Positions 55,907-64,000 of a DNA stretch of 64,000 bases are shown here, in pieces. Origin of the DNA: Caldicellulosiruptor obsidiansis OB47 (GTDB lineage: Bacteria; Bacillota; Thermoanaerobacteria; Caldicellulosiruptorales; Caldicellulosiruptoraceae); contig NC_014392.1 of the NCBI RefSeq assembly GCF_000145215.1, positions 737,501 to 801,500 of the forward strand, given 5' to 3'. Under the pieces are notes generated by a model. The model ran no database searches. It worked only from the letters and a program-made list of their open reading frames with translations, and was not told the DNA's origin. How positions within the stretch are numbered: position 1 is the stretch's first letter; every line of letters starts with the position of its first letter. The translations under genes were made by a program, and so were the position numbers.

Positions 55907-57136
55907 ATGATAAAAGTAAAAAAACCAGAGCTTGTTGCACCTGCAGGCGATTTGGAAAAGCTCAAAACTGCAATTTTGTACGGCGCAGACAGTGTATATA
56001 TTGGTGGAAAAGAATTTGGGCTCAGAAAATATGCTGGCAATTTTGATTTTGATGAGATGAAAGAGGGCATTGATTTTGCACACAAATATGGTAAAAAGGT
56101 GTATCTTACAGCTAATATATTTGCAAGGAATGAAGATATTAGGAAAATAGATGAATTTTTTGACATTATAAAAGACTTTGAATTTGACGGAATAATTGTG
56201 TCCGACCCGGGGATATTCATGAAAGCCAAAAAGCTTGAGATACCAATTCATATAAGCACTCAGGCAAATACAACAAACTATGAGTCTGCTCGTTTTTGGC
56301 ATCAGCTTGGTGCAAAAAGGATTGTGCTTGCAAGAGAACTCTCTTTAGATGAAATTAGAGAAATAAGAGAGAATATTCCAGAAAGTCTTGAGCTTGAAGC
56401 ATTTGTTCATGGAGCGGTCTGTATTTCATATTCAGGCAGATGTTTTCTGAGCGCATATATGACATACAGAGACGCAAACAGGGGTGAGTGTGCTCATCCG
56501 TGCAGATATAAATATTATGTCATGGAAGAAAAAAGGCCAGGCCAGTATTTTGAGGTTTTTGAAGATGTTGATGGCACATATATTTTTAATTCAAAAGACC
56601 TTTGTATGGTAGAACATATTGACAAACTTGTTTTTGCGGGTATCGATGCTTTTAAAATTGAAGGCAGAATGAAAAGCAGCTTTTATGTTGCAACAGTTGT
56701 AAGTGTTTACAGAAAAGCAATTGATAAGTTTATAAAAGACCCTGAGCATTTTGAACCAGAACAAGAGTGGTTTGAAGAAATCGCAAAGTGTTCTCATAGA
56801 AGTTACACAACCAACTTTTATTTTGGAAAGCCAGGAGCAAATGATTACAGATTTGAGTCAAGCAAATATGTCAGAGAATATGAATTTGTAGGCATTGTCA
56901 AGGAGGTTTTGAATGACGGCTGGGCTGTGGTTGAACAAAGGAACAGGTTTTACAAGGGAGATACTGTTGAGGTTATGCTTCCAGATGGTACGTATTTTGT
57001 TCAGAAACTAAACAACATATATGACCTTGAAGGGACTCCCTTAGATGTTGTTCCTCATGCACAACAACTTACAAAAATAAAGTTTGACAGACCTGTTGCA
57101 GAGTTTGCAATGTTGAGGAAAAAGATTGAAAATTAA
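55907..57136 (+). CDS. trhP: peptidase U32-family tRNA hydroxylation protein (TrhP-like)
   Basis: Member of the U32 family, now known to hydroxylate tRNA U34 with prephenate as co-substrate source in the TrhP subgroup. The 410-residue protein shows PELVAPAGDLEKLKTAILYGADSVYIGGKEFGLR at the N-terminus, IPIHISTQANTTNYESARFW, EAFVHGAVCISYSGRCFLSAYM and RGECAHPCRYKY with the iron-sulfur cysteines. ATG 55907 is used since GGAGG precedes it; a GTG 18 bases earlier overlaps that site. Bacillus has two such genes after trmR; only one is present here. Confidence 0.85.
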   Translation: MIKVKKPELVAPAGDLEKLKTAILYGADSVYIGGKEFGLRKYAGNFDFDEMKEGIDFAHKYGKKVYLTANIFARNEDIRKIDEFFDIIKDFEFDGIIVSDPGIFMKAKKLEIPIHISTQANTTNYESARFWHQLGAKRIVLARELSLDEIREIRENIPESLELEAFVHGAVCISYSGRCFLSAYMTYRDANRGECAHPCRYKYYVMEEKRPGQYFEVFEDVDGTYIFNSKDLCMVEHIDKLVFAGIDAFKIEGRMKSSFYVATVVSVYRKAIDKFIKDPEHFEPEQEWFEEIAKCSHRSYTTNFYFGKPGANDYRFESSKYVREYEFVGIVKEVLNDGWAVVEQRNRFYKGDTVEVMLPDGTYFVQKLNNIYDLEGTPLDVVPHAQQLTKIKFDRPVAEFAMLRKKIEN

Positions 57137-57142
57137 AAAATA

Positions 57143-57880
57143 ATGGTGGACATGCAACAAAATGGGGGAATGAGCATAAACTATATGCTGACCTTAAAAA
57201 GTGTGGCGGGGTTATTGCCAATGTTTTACATCGAAAATCAAAGTTCATTCCCCCAACCGATGTCTTCTGAAGAGGAAGAAATGTATCTGAACAAGATGTG
57301 GGAAGGCTGCAAAGAAGCGCGAAATATTCTCGTTGAAAAAAATTTGCGACTTGTTGCACATATAGCAAAAAAATACACATTTTCATTCCCAAATTTAACA
57401 GATGATATCATTTCTGTTGGGACAATTGGCCTTATAAAAGCGATTGAGACTTATTCAAAGGACAAGAGCACAAAGCTTTCCACATATGCAGCAAAATGTA
57501 TAGAGAACGAGATACTGATGTATCTTAGACAGAACAAAAAATTTTTGTCCCAGCTTTCCCTTGAGAATCCAATTGGCAGCGACAAGGACGGAAATGAAAT
57601 AACGCTCATGGACGTTTTGCAAAACGACCAGGACGATATAGACGAGCAGGTTGATTTAAAAATCCAGATAAAAAATCTTTTGAAAAAGCTTGACAAAATT
57701 TTAAAAGGTCGCGAAAAGAAGATTATTGAACTCAGGTACGGGCTTAAAAATGGCATAGAAAGAACCCAGATGGAGGTTGCAAGCCTGCTTGGTATCTCCC
57801 GCTCATATGTCTCACGAATAGAGAAAAAGGCACTTAAAAAACTCTATGGGGAGCTTCAGAATTTAGGTGATGGCATATAA
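57143..57880 (+). CDS. sigK: sporulation-type sigma factor, SigK-like
   Basis: A 245-residue sigma-70 factor of the SigE/SigK type. After a short N-terminus comes FPQPMSSEEEEMYLNKMWEGCKEARNILVEKNLRLVAHIAKKY, then regions 2 (DDIISVGTIGLIKAIETYSKDK, STYAAKCIENEILMYLRQNKK) and 4 (RTQMEVASLLGISRSYVSRIEKKALKKLYGEL). The ENPIGSDKDGNEITLMDVL segment and NILKGREKKIIELRYGL-type stretch are typical of SigK. The gene is continuous, with no intervening element. The first 20 residues may be a pro-sequence. Several ATGs (57143, 57152, 57170) could start it; none has a good site. Its role in an organism thought not to sporulate is open. Confidence 0.8.
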   Translation: MVDMQQNGGMSINYMLTLKSVAGLLPMFYIENQSSFPQPMSSEEEEMYLNKMWEGCKEARNILVEKNLRLVAHIAKKYTFSFPNLTDDIISVGTIGLIKAIETYSKDKSTKLSTYAAKCIENEILMYLRQNKKFLSQLSLENPIGSDKDGNEITLMDVLQNDQDDIDEQVDLKIQIKNLLKKLDKILKGREKKIIELRYGLKNGIERTQMEVASLLGISRSYVSRIEKKALKKLYGELQNLGDGI

Positions 57881-57882
57881 AA

Positions 57883-57960
57883 TGGTCGGGATGACAGGAC
57901 TCGAACCTGCGACCTCCTGGTCCCGAACCAGGCGCTCTAGCCAAACTGAGCCACATCCCG
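57883..57960 (-). tRNA. tRNA-Pro, anticodon CGG
   Basis: Read on the minus strand from 57960. The acceptor stem CGGGATG pairs with CATCCCG, followed by discriminator A and an encoded CCA. The D arm is GGCTCAGTTTGGCTAGAGC, the anticodon loop TTCGGGA with stem CCTGG/CCAGG, and the T arm GCAGGTTCGAGTCCTGT. The anticodon CGG reads CCG proline codons. It lies 3 bases after the sigma-factor stop, on the opposite strand. Confidence 0.95.
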
Positions 57961-58059
57961 ACCTTTTGCATTATATGTTTTTTAAAATGAAGTTTACAAA
58001 CCTCTATTTATCATTATATAATAATTTTCAAAAAAATCAATCAAAAAAGGGGAATAAAA

Positions 58060-58524
58060 TTGAGGCTTATAAGAAAAAGATTTTACCCGGAAGAAGAGAT
58101 AGATATCTCATCTGACCAGATAATTTATCTTGATGATACAGTACTGGTCACCAAGTGGCTGCCAATCAAAAAAAGAGAGGATATCAAATGGGGAGCTTCT
58201 TGCATATACTTTGAAAAAGGGGTAAAAATTAGCAAGGTCTATGGACATGATGATAGACTGATTTATACCTATTGTGATATTATTAATACACGGAAAGATA
58301 AAGAAAAGATTGTCACAGAAGATCTGCTTGTTGATGTTGTGGTATATCCTGATGGTAGCTACAAGGTAATGGACATAGATGAACTTGTAGTACTTAGAAG
58401 AGAGAATAGAATTTCTGAAGAGATTGTTTTGGATGCACTTTACAAACTCAATTTTCTTTTAAATGACATTTATAATGGCTTTGGACTGGACAAGGTAGAA
58501 GAGTATCTTAAGAAGAAGGAGTGA
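58060..58524 (+). CDS. DUF402 family protein
   Basis: A 154-residue cytoplasmic protein of the DUF402 family, which contains nucleoside di/triphosphate phosphatases (Ntdp) and RNase-E/FAU-1-related domains. Visible family features are KWLPIKKREDIKWGASCIYFEKG, the conserved YCDIINTRKD stretch, VTEDLLVDVVVYPDGSYKVMDIDEL and a closing helix pair. Start TTG 58060 follows AAGGGGAATAAAA. The next gene begins 10 bases after its stop, so they are probably cotranscribed through plsY. The precise substrate is unknown. Confidence 0.75.
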   Translation: MRLIRKRFYPEEEIDISSDQIIYLDDTVLVTKWLPIKKREDIKWGASCIYFEKGVKISKVYGHDDRLIYTYCDIINTRKDKEKIVTEDLLVDVVVYPDGSYKVMDIDELVVLRRENRISEEIVLDALYKLNFLLNDIYNGFGLDKVEEYLKKKE

Positions 58525-58533
58525 AAGTACAGA

Positions 58534-59331
58534 ATGATAATAATTGGTGAAAAAATAAATTCAACAGTAAAAAACGTTGCAGAGGCTATAAAAAATGAAG
58601 ATTATAATTTCATAGTATCTCTTGCAGAAAAACAGGCAAAAGCCGGTGCTCATTATATAGATGTAAATGCTGGTGCCTTTATTGATCTTGAGGCAGAAAT
58701 ACTAAAAAAGATGGTTCAAAACATTCAAAGTAAAGTTGATACTCCACTTTCAATTGATAGTCCACGACCAGAGGTAATTTCTGAGGTTATGAAGGTCTAC
58801 AGAGGACAAAGAGCAATTTTTAATTCTGTGATATATGAGCCAAAAATTTTAGATAAAGCTTTGCCCGTAATAAAAGAATATAACATGAAAGTTGTTGCTC
58901 TTTTGATGGAAGAAAGTGGTATCCCTGAAGAACCTCAAAACAGACTTGAGATAGCAAAACGACTTGTAGACAGGTTTGACAAAGAAGGAATTTTGATTGA
59001 GGATATATTTTTAGACCCTATGGTTCAGCCTGTCTCTGTAGATAAAAGATATGTTGATATTGCACTTGAGACAATCAGGCTTTTGAGAAATGAGTTTGAA
59101 AATGTAAATATTATATGTGGACTTTCAAATATATCCTTTGGCTTGCCAAAAAGAAGGTGGATAAACAGGGCATTTTTGCCTATTGCTATTTATTTTGGAC
59201 TCAACAGTTGCATTGCGGACCCTCTTGATGATGTTTTAATGAAACTCATTTATGCTTCTGAGACTTTATCCGGGCAGGACGAGTTTTGTATGGAATATAT
59301 AACAAAAGCAAGGGAAGGCTTTTTAGATTAA
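58534..59331 (+). CDS. pterin-binding methyltetrahydrofolate methyltransferase family protein
   Basis: A 265-residue TIM-barrel protein of the pterin-binding (DHPS-like) family, close to methyltetrahydrofolate:corrinoid methyltransferases (AcsE/MtrH/MetH type). Signatures are IIIGEKINSTVKNVAEAI at the N-terminus, AHYIDVNAGAF, PLSIDSPRPEVI, ILIEDIFLDPMVQPVSVD and the closing GLSNISFGLPKRRWINRAFL. It would take the methyl group from methyl-THF to a corrinoid protein, but no corrinoid partner or acs gene lies in this window. So its physiological partner is open. ATG 58534. Confidence 0.8.
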   Translation: MIIIGEKINSTVKNVAEAIKNEDYNFIVSLAEKQAKAGAHYIDVNAGAFIDLEAEILKKMVQNIQSKVDTPLSIDSPRPEVISEVMKVYRGQRAIFNSVIYEPKILDKALPVIKEYNMKVVALLMEESGIPEEPQNRLEIAKRLVDRFDKEGILIEDIFLDPMVQPVSVDKRYVDIALETIRLLRNEFENVNIICGLSNISFGLPKRRWINRAFLPIAIYFGLNSCIADPLDDVLMKLIYASETLSGQDEFCMEYITKAREGFLD

Positions 59332-59355
59332 AAAAGCAAGTAAAAAGGTGAAAAG

Positions 59356-60657
59356 ATGCTAAGGGTTTCGAGAGTGCTTGAGGGCAGCTTAGCTCATAAA
59401 TGCGGTATCGTAAAAGGAGATATAATTTTGAGCATAAATGGTAATAAAATTAATGATCTTCTTGACTATATGTATTACTCCAAGGATGAAAGTATTGTAA
59501 TAGAATATATAAGAGACAGCAATATCCAAAAAGTAGGGCTTATAAATAGAAAAGTAAAGCCTCTTGGGATAGAATTTGAATATGAGAATGTAAAAAGGTG
59601 CACAAACAAATGCATATTTTGTTTTATTGACCAGCTTCCAAAAGGAATGAGGGATACCTTATATGTCAAAGACGATGACACCGTTCTTTCGGTTTTAAGT
59701 GGTAACTATATCACCCTTACCAACCTGACTACAGAAGATTTTGAGAGAATAGTTAAGTTTCACTTGAGCCCTTTGAAAATCTCTGTGCACACAACAGACC
59801 CGCAGCTTCGAAAATTTATTCTTAAAAATCCCAAAGCTTCTTTGATTTTAAAGCAGCTTGAATATTTGTCAAGTCACAACATTGAATTTGATGTTCAAAT
59901 AGTTTTGATGAAAAATATCAATGATAAAGATAATCTTGACAGGACCATATCAAGCCTTGCAAACTTCTATCCAAACCTTCGGTCGATTGCAGTTGTGCCT
60001 GTTGGACTTACCAAATATAGGGAGGGGCTTTTTGAGCTTGAGCCTTTTTCAAAAGAGGATGCAAAAGAGGTTCTTTTACAAATCTCAAAATGGCAAAAAG
60101 AGTTTGAAAGAAGATTTGGAACCAAACTTGTATTTGCTTCAGATGAGTTTTATGTAAAGGCAGAAGAGAAAATACCTGATTATAGATTTTATGAAGAGTT
60201 CAGACAAATTGAAAATGGGGTGGGTCTTCTTGCACTTTTTAAAAAACAGTTTTTAAATAGCTTAAAAAAACTAAAACCAAATGTTAAGTTAAAAAAAAGT
60301 GTAACTCTTGTAACATCTGTGGCAGCATATAAGTTTATGAAAGAACTAATTGAAACTTTTAACCAGAAATACCCAAATATAAAGGTTGATATTGTGGCTA
60401 TTGTCAATAATTTTTTTGGTGAAAATGTCACTGTTGCAGGACTTTTAACAGGCCAGGATATTGTAAGCCAGCTAAAGTGTAAAGAAGTTGGAGATTATGT
60501 TTTGGTCCCTGCATGTGCTCTCAATCATGAAAATAGATTTTTAGATGATGTTCATATAGATGATGTTGCCAAAGAGATAAAAAAGCCTGTATATCCTGTG
60601 CAAAATCATGGCAGAAAACTTTTGTATTATCTTTTGAAAGGTGGTGAGAAGAATTGA
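59356..60657 (+). CDS. DUF512 radical-SAM protein with PDZ domain
   Basis: A 433-residue protein of a conserved Firmicute family. It has an N-terminal PDZ-like domain (about 1-70, VLEGSLAHKCGIVKGDIILSINGNKI), a radical-SAM-like cluster motif CTNKCIFCFIDQLPKGMRDTLYVKDDD (about 80-106), and the C-terminal DUF512 domain ending in a conserved LVPACALNHENRFLDDVHIDDV segment. It regularly stands directly before der (engA), as here, where the two overlap. The biochemical role is not established. Confidence 0.85.
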   Translation: MLRVSRVLEGSLAHKCGIVKGDIILSINGNKINDLLDYMYYSKDESIVIEYIRDSNIQKVGLINRKVKPLGIEFEYENVKRCTNKCIFCFIDQLPKGMRDTLYVKDDDTVLSVLSGNYITLTNLTTEDFERIVKFHLSPLKISVHTTDPQLRKFILKNPKASLILKQLEYLSSHNIEFDVQIVLMKNINDKDNLDRTISSLANFYPNLRSIAVVPVGLTKYREGLFELEPFSKEDAKEVLLQISKWQKEFERRFGTKLVFASDEFYVKAEEKIPDYRFYEEFRQIENGVGLLALFKKQFLNSLKKLKPNVKLKKSVTLVTSVAAYKFMKELIETFNQKYPNIKVDIVAIVNNFFGENVTVAGLLTGQDIVSQLKCKEVGDYVLVPACALNHENRFLDDVHIDDVAKEIKKPVYPVQNHGRKLLYYLLKGGEKN

Positions 60658-61976
60658 AGCCAACAGTTGCAATAGTTGGAAGACCGAACGTAGGTAAGTC
60701 AACCCTTTTTAACAGGCTCATTGGCGAAAGACGGGCAATTGTGGATGATACACCTGGTATTACCCGTGACAGGATAATTGGTGAGGCAGAATGGAGAGGA
60801 ATTACTTTTAATGTAATTGACACTGGAGGAATTGAACCATACTCTGAAGATATAATATTAAAACAAATGAGAAGACAAGCCCAGTTTGCAATTGACATGT
60901 CTGATGTTATTATTTTCATAGTTGATGGAAAGACTGGTCTTACTGATGCAGACAAAGAAGTTGCCAACATGCTCAGAACCTCAAAAAAACCAATTGTTCT
61001 TGCTGTGAATAAAATTGATAATATTTCACAGGAGCCTATGATATATGAATTTTATGAACTTGGGCTTTCTGACCCTATAGCTATGTCTGCAGAGCACGGA
61101 ACAGGAGTAGGAGATGTTTTAGATGCAGTTGTTAATTATCTTGATAATGTGGGAATAAATGAAATAGAAGAAAATACAATAAAGGTGGCGATAATAGGTA
61201 AGCCAAATACAGGTAAGTCTTCTTTAGTAAATTATATTCTTGGCGAAGAAAGAGTTATTGTAAGTGATATTCCTGGGACAACCCGCGATGCAATAGACTC
61301 TACATTTGAATTTGAAGGCATACCAATAACTTTGATTGATACAGCTGGACTTAGACGAAAAAGTAAGATATATGACAACGTGGAAAGGTATAGCATGCTG
61401 AGAACTCTTCAGGCGATAGAAAGAAGTGATATTTGTATAATTTTACTTGATGGTACAGAAGGTGTATCTGAACAGGACGCAAAGGTTGCAGGATATGCTT
61501 ATGAGGCTGGAAAAGGTTGTATTGTGGCAGTTAATAAATGGGATGCTGTTGAAAAGGATGAAAAAACTGCAGATGAGTACAAAAAGCAAATAGAGGAAAA
61601 ACTCAGTTTTCTGAAATTTGCACCTGTACTTTTTATTTCGGCAAAGACAGGATTCAGAGTCAAAAAGCTACTTGAAACAGTGTTGTATGTATATGAGAAT
61701 TACACACGAAGAATAACAACCGGTCAGCTAAACGATGTTTTGGCAGAAGCAACTACAATCTATCAGCCGCCGAGCGACAAAGGAAAACAACTTAAAATCT
61801 ACTATATGACGCAGGTTGGTGAAAAACCGCCTAAAATAGCTATTTTTGTTAACAGCAAGGACTTATTTCATTTTTCATATCAGAGGTATATTGAAAATTA
61901 TTTGAGGAAGACATTTGATTTTACTGGGGTTCCAATAATATTTCTTATTAGAGAGAAAGGAGACCAGAACAAATGA
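60654..61976 (+). CDS. der: ribosome-assembly GTPase Der (EngA)
   Basis: Essential GTPase for 50S subunit maturation. The 440-residue protein carries two complete G domains: VGRPNVGKSTLFN with DTGGIEPYSED and VNKID in the first, IGKPNTGKSSLVN with DTAGLRRKSKI and VNKWD in the second, plus the C-terminal KH-like domain (PPKIAIFVNSKDLFHFSYQRYIENYLRK). The TTG start at 60654 overlaps the upstream stop by 4 bases, and its own end overlaps plsY by 4 bases. Confidence 0.97.
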   Translation: MKPTVAIVGRPNVGKSTLFNRLIGERRAIVDDTPGITRDRIIGEAEWRGITFNVIDTGGIEPYSEDIILKQMRRQAQFAIDMSDVIIFIVDGKTGLTDADKEVANMLRTSKKPIVLAVNKIDNISQEPMIYEFYELGLSDPIAMSAEHGTGVGDVLDAVVNYLDNVGINEIEENTIKVAIIGKPNTGKSSLVNYILGEERVIVSDIPGTTRDAIDSTFEFEGIPITLIDTAGLRRKSKIYDNVERYSMLRTLQAIERSDICIILLDGTEGVSEQDAKVAGYAYEAGKGCIVAVNKWDAVEKDEKTADEYKKQIEEKLSFLKFAPVLFISAKTGFRVKKLLETVLYVYENYTRRITTGQLNDVLAEATTIYQPPSDKGKQLKIYYMTQVGEKPPKIAIFVNSKDLFHFSYQRYIENYLRKTFDFTGVPIIFLIREKGDQNK

Positions 61977-62581
61977 AGGCACTCCAGATTTTGATTATCC
62001 TTGCAGTGGGTTATTTGCTGGGAAGTGTTCTTCCGGCACTTATAATCAGCAAGATGATAAATGGTATTGATATTAGAAAGTATGGGAGCGGAAATCCTGG
62101 GACAACAAATGTTTTAAGAACTCTTGGAATTGGTCCTGCAATTTTGGTTTTTGCAATTGATGTTTTAAAAGGTGTGGTTGCGACCTTGTTTGCAAAGATA
62201 GTAATGCCAGATGACATAGTGCTTGGTGTTACTTTGGCTGGATTTGCAGTCATTTGGGGGCATACTTTCCCACTTTATTTCGGATTTAGGGGAGGAAAGG
62301 CAGCAGCAACTTCGATAGGGGTTGCACTTGTTGCAACGCCTATCATAACTATTGTTGTGATTGCTTTAGCACTTATTGTTCTTCTACTGAAAAGGTACAT
62401 GTCTTTGACAGTGATTGTTGGAGCGATTTTATATTTCTTTGCAGTTTTAATATTTGCAAGAGAGTATTGGTTTTTAGCTTTAATTATTTTGGTGGTTATA
62501 ATTGTAAGACATAGAGAGAATATTAAAAGACTTTTAAATGGCACAGAAAGAAAGGTAGGGGAAAGGGTTAAACTTCAATAA
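61973..62581 (+). CDS. plsY: acyl-phosphate:glycerol-3-phosphate acyltransferase
   Basis: Integral membrane enzyme that makes lysophosphatidic acid in phospholipid synthesis. The 202-residue protein has about five membrane helices and the PlsY motifs: GSGNPGTTNVLRTLG (about 38-52) and GHTFPLYFGFRGGKAAATS (about 100-118). Its ATG overlaps the stop of der (ATGA). Confidence 0.95.
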   Translation: MKALQILIILAVGYLLGSVLPALIISKMINGIDIRKYGSGNPGTTNVLRTLGIGPAILVFAIDVLKGVVATLFAKIVMPDDIVLGVTLAGFAVIWGHTFPLYFGFRGGKAAATSIGVALVATPIITIVVIALALIVLLLKRYMSLTVIVGAILYFFAVLIFAREYWFLALIILVVIIVRHRENIKRLLNGTERKVGERVKLQ

Positions 62582-62586
62582 ACAAA

Positions 62587-63318
62587 ATGAATTTGTATAG
62601 TAAAATAGCTGCTTACTATTCAAAATTTTCATCATTGTTCTTTAATAGAAAAGACATTTTCAGGTTTATTGAAAAAAGTTTTTTAAGTTTTGAAATCAAA
62701 AAAGATTGCAAAATATTGGATATAGGGTGTGCGAATGCTAAACTGTTGTTTCTTTTAAAAAGGAGAGGTTTTGAAAAACTTTATGGGATTGATATTTCTT
62801 CAGAGATGATAGAGCTTGCTTTCAAGAAAGCTGTTTTAAAAGGTATAAAGCTTTACAATCTGAATTTTTTGAATTTTACGTCCAGAAAGAAGTTTGATGT
62901 TGCTCTGTGCACAATGGATGTTACAAATCACATTCCAAACGAGCAGATATTTGATTTTTTTAAAAATGTAACTACCATTTTGAAGAAGAACGGAATACTT
63001 ATTTTTGATATAAATACCAAAGAATATTTACAAAAGCTTGGCAAGAGGAGATTTGTTGTCAAAAAAATAGAAGATACACTTTTGAGCTGGAAGTTTAGCT
63101 TGAATTCAAAATATCTGAAAATAAATTTTTCAGTAAAAGAGAAAAATGGTGAGGTAGCTTCAGAAGATATATACCAGTTTATATATGATGAGGAATTTAT
63201 TGAAAATATACTAAAAGACTGTGGTTTTGAGATATTGAGGAAAGTGTATGATTATAGGCTGCCCTTTAAAACCAGATTTTTATCAAAAGTGTGCTATGTG
63301 TGTAAGAAGATTTGGTGA
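62587..63318 (+). CDS. class I SAM-dependent methyltransferase
   Basis: A 243-residue methyltransferase. Motif I is KILDIGCANAKLLFLLKRRG (about 37-56), motif post-I YGIDISSEMIELA, and a later DVALCTMDVTNHIPNEQIF with the LKKNGILIFDINTKEYL strand. The acceptor is unknown. The C-terminal part is basic and tyrosine-rich, unlike the usual small-molecule O-methyltransferases. It follows plsY by 5 bases and is the last gene of this operon. Confidence 0.75.
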   Translation: MNLYSKIAAYYSKFSSLFFNRKDIFRFIEKSFLSFEIKKDCKILDIGCANAKLLFLLKRRGFEKLYGIDISSEMIELAFKKAVLKGIKLYNLNFLNFTSRKKFDVALCTMDVTNHIPNEQIFDFFKNVTTILKKNGILIFDINTKEYLQKLGKRRFVVKKIEDTLLSWKFSLNSKYLKINFSVKEKNGEVASEDIYQFIYDEEFIENILKDCGFEILRKVYDYRLPFKTRFLSKVCYVCKKIW

Positions 63319-63386
63319 ATAATGATATATCAAAAAAAGAATAATATTCTATGTAAATCATATTTTAAGAAGGTGGACTTGTAAAG

Positions 63387-63587
63387 ATGCGAGGAAGAGT
63401 TAAATGGTTCAATCCCGAAAAAGGTTATGGGTTTATAAGTGCTGACAATGGCGAAGATGTATTTGTACACTTCTCTGCTATCAATATGGAGGGATACAAA
63501 ACACTTGCAGAAGGACAGACAGTTGAGTTTGACATTGTTAAGACAGAAAGAGGAAATCAGGCTATGAATGTAAGGAAAGTAAAATGA
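63387..63587 (+). CDS. csp: cold-shock protein
   Basis: A 66-residue single-strand nucleic-acid binding beta barrel acting as an RNA chaperone. Both RNA-binding motifs are present: KGYGFIS and DVFVHFS, in [20 protein letters not shown] and the following strands. ATG 63387 follows AAGAAGGTGG. It has its own terminator immediately after the stop. Confidence 0.96.
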   Translation: MRGRVKWFNPEKGYGFISADNGEDVFVHFSAINMEGYKTLAEGQTVEFDIVKTERGNQAMNVRKVK

Positions 63588-63622
63588 GCTTCTGGCAGTT
63601 TTGCTGGAAGCTTTTTTGTTTT
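63587..63622 (+). terminator. terminator after the cold-shock gene
   Basis: AGCTTC (63587-63592) pairs with GAAGCT (63607-63612), extended by GC pairs inside, then TTTTTGTTTTT. Confidence 0.85.
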
Positions 63623-63680
63623 TGGATTAAAATAAACTTATAAACTTTTAAGTAAGTTGAATTTCGGAGGGAGAATTTAT

Positions 63681-64000
63681 ATGGCTGAAATCTTAAGAGC
63701 TCTATCAAAGGATAAGAATATAGCAATTTTTATCATGAACTCAACAGATATAGTAGAATATGCACGTAAGATACATAACCTTCCACCTATTCCTGCAGCA
63801 GCTTTAGGAAGGTTATTGACAGCAACATCTATGATGGGCATAATGCTAAAAGGTGAGAATCATTCTGTGTCAGTTCAAATATCATGTTCAGGTGTACTTA
63901 AAGGCTTGGTTGCCGTTTCCGACTCAAAAGGGAATGTAAAGGGATATGTAAAAAACAAAGATGTGCTCACAGAGATTGATGAAAGAGGAAAGTTAAATGT
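63681..64000 (+). CDS. hslO: redox-regulated chaperone Hsp33, N-terminal part
   Basis: Redox-activated holdase chaperone; the window ends within the gene after about 106 codons. The visible part matches the Hsp33 N-terminal domain: AIFIMNSTDIVEYARKIHNLPPIPAAALGRLLTATSMMGIMLKGE, then VSVQISCSGVLKGLVAVSDSKGNVKGYV. The zinc-binding cysteines that act as the redox switch lie beyond the window. ATG 63681 follows GGAGGGAG. Confidence 0.93.
   Translation, partial: MAEILRALSKDKNIAIFIMNSTDIVEYARKIHNLPPIPAAALGRLLTATSMMGIMLKGENHSVSVQISCSGVLKGLVAVSDSKGNVKGYVKNKDVLTEIDERGKLN

Noticed and set aside
57867..58115. 82-codon plus-strand frame across the tRNA gene
   Set aside because: Its first half is the antisense of tRNA-Pro (giving the familiar false GMTGLEPATSWSRTRRSSQTEPHPD peptide), so it is not a gene.
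1..64000. CRISPR array
   Set aside because: No regularly spaced repeats of 25-40 bases were seen; the only short phased repeat is the TGTCGAAT triplet at 42475.

Overview
The window looks like a chromosomal segment of an AT-rich, anaerobic, thermophilic Firmicute, most probably Caldicellulosiruptor or a close relative. The reasons are codon and base bias, strong GGAGG ribosome sites, a SAM-I riboswitch before metK, clostridial gene orders (tig-clpP-clpX, dgt-dnaG-sigA, mltG-trmR-U32 protease) and a locus with both L-rhamnose and L-fucose type isomerases. The genus is inferred from remembered protein similarity, not from a search.

Layout. 1-5985: the tail of a YjbQ-type gene, a broken chemotaxis receptor, a VapBC toxin-antitoxin pair with a palindromic operator, riboswitch-controlled metK and two small membrane proteins, one broken at a poly-A run. 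6031-12996: recJ, an NfeD/SPFH pair, a YlbF-family protein and a large UPF0182 membrane protein. 13036-31438: a sugar-catabolic region. A broken amino-acid permease is followed by two class II aldolases. A divergent minus-strand pair encodes an SDR and a PHP-domain protein. A long plus-strand operon then runs zinc alcohol dehydrogenase, lipB, lipA, E2, E3, fused E1, DeoR regulator, L-rhamnose isomerase, and a convergent FucI-family isomerase closes the block. 31439-33584: eroded DNA around a HicBA pair.

33585-41169 is housekeeping: trigger factor, ClpP, ClpX, dGTPase, primase and the primary sigma factor. 41175-52070 is accessory: a possible small inverted-repeat element, an NPCBM-like secreted protein, two zinc-ribbon membrane proteins behind a 10-bp-phased triple repeat, a frameshifted lipoprotein, a decayed gene, an IS4/IS5-like insertion sequence, a secreted protein of unknown function and an L,D-transpeptidase. 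52304-64000 is core again: typA, mltG, tRNA-modification genes, a sigK-like sigma factor, tRNA-Pro(CGG), a DUF402 protein, a pterin-binding methyltransferase, a DUF512 radical-SAM protein, der, plsY, a methyltransferase, a cold-shock protein and the start of hslO.

The most interesting system is the sugar region. A complete lipoate-dependent 2-oxoacid (or acyloin) dehydrogenase, together with its own lipoylation genes, sits in one apparent operon with L-rhamnose isomerase, a polyol-type dehydrogenase and a DeoR regulator, beside two aldolases. One aldolase is a tandem fusion whose second half has lost nearly all catalytic and zinc residues. No sugar kinase is present. A second theme is that several genes are broken at runs of 7-9 A/T, each repairable by changing the run to 8. 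This may reflect sequencing error or real homopolymer slippage.
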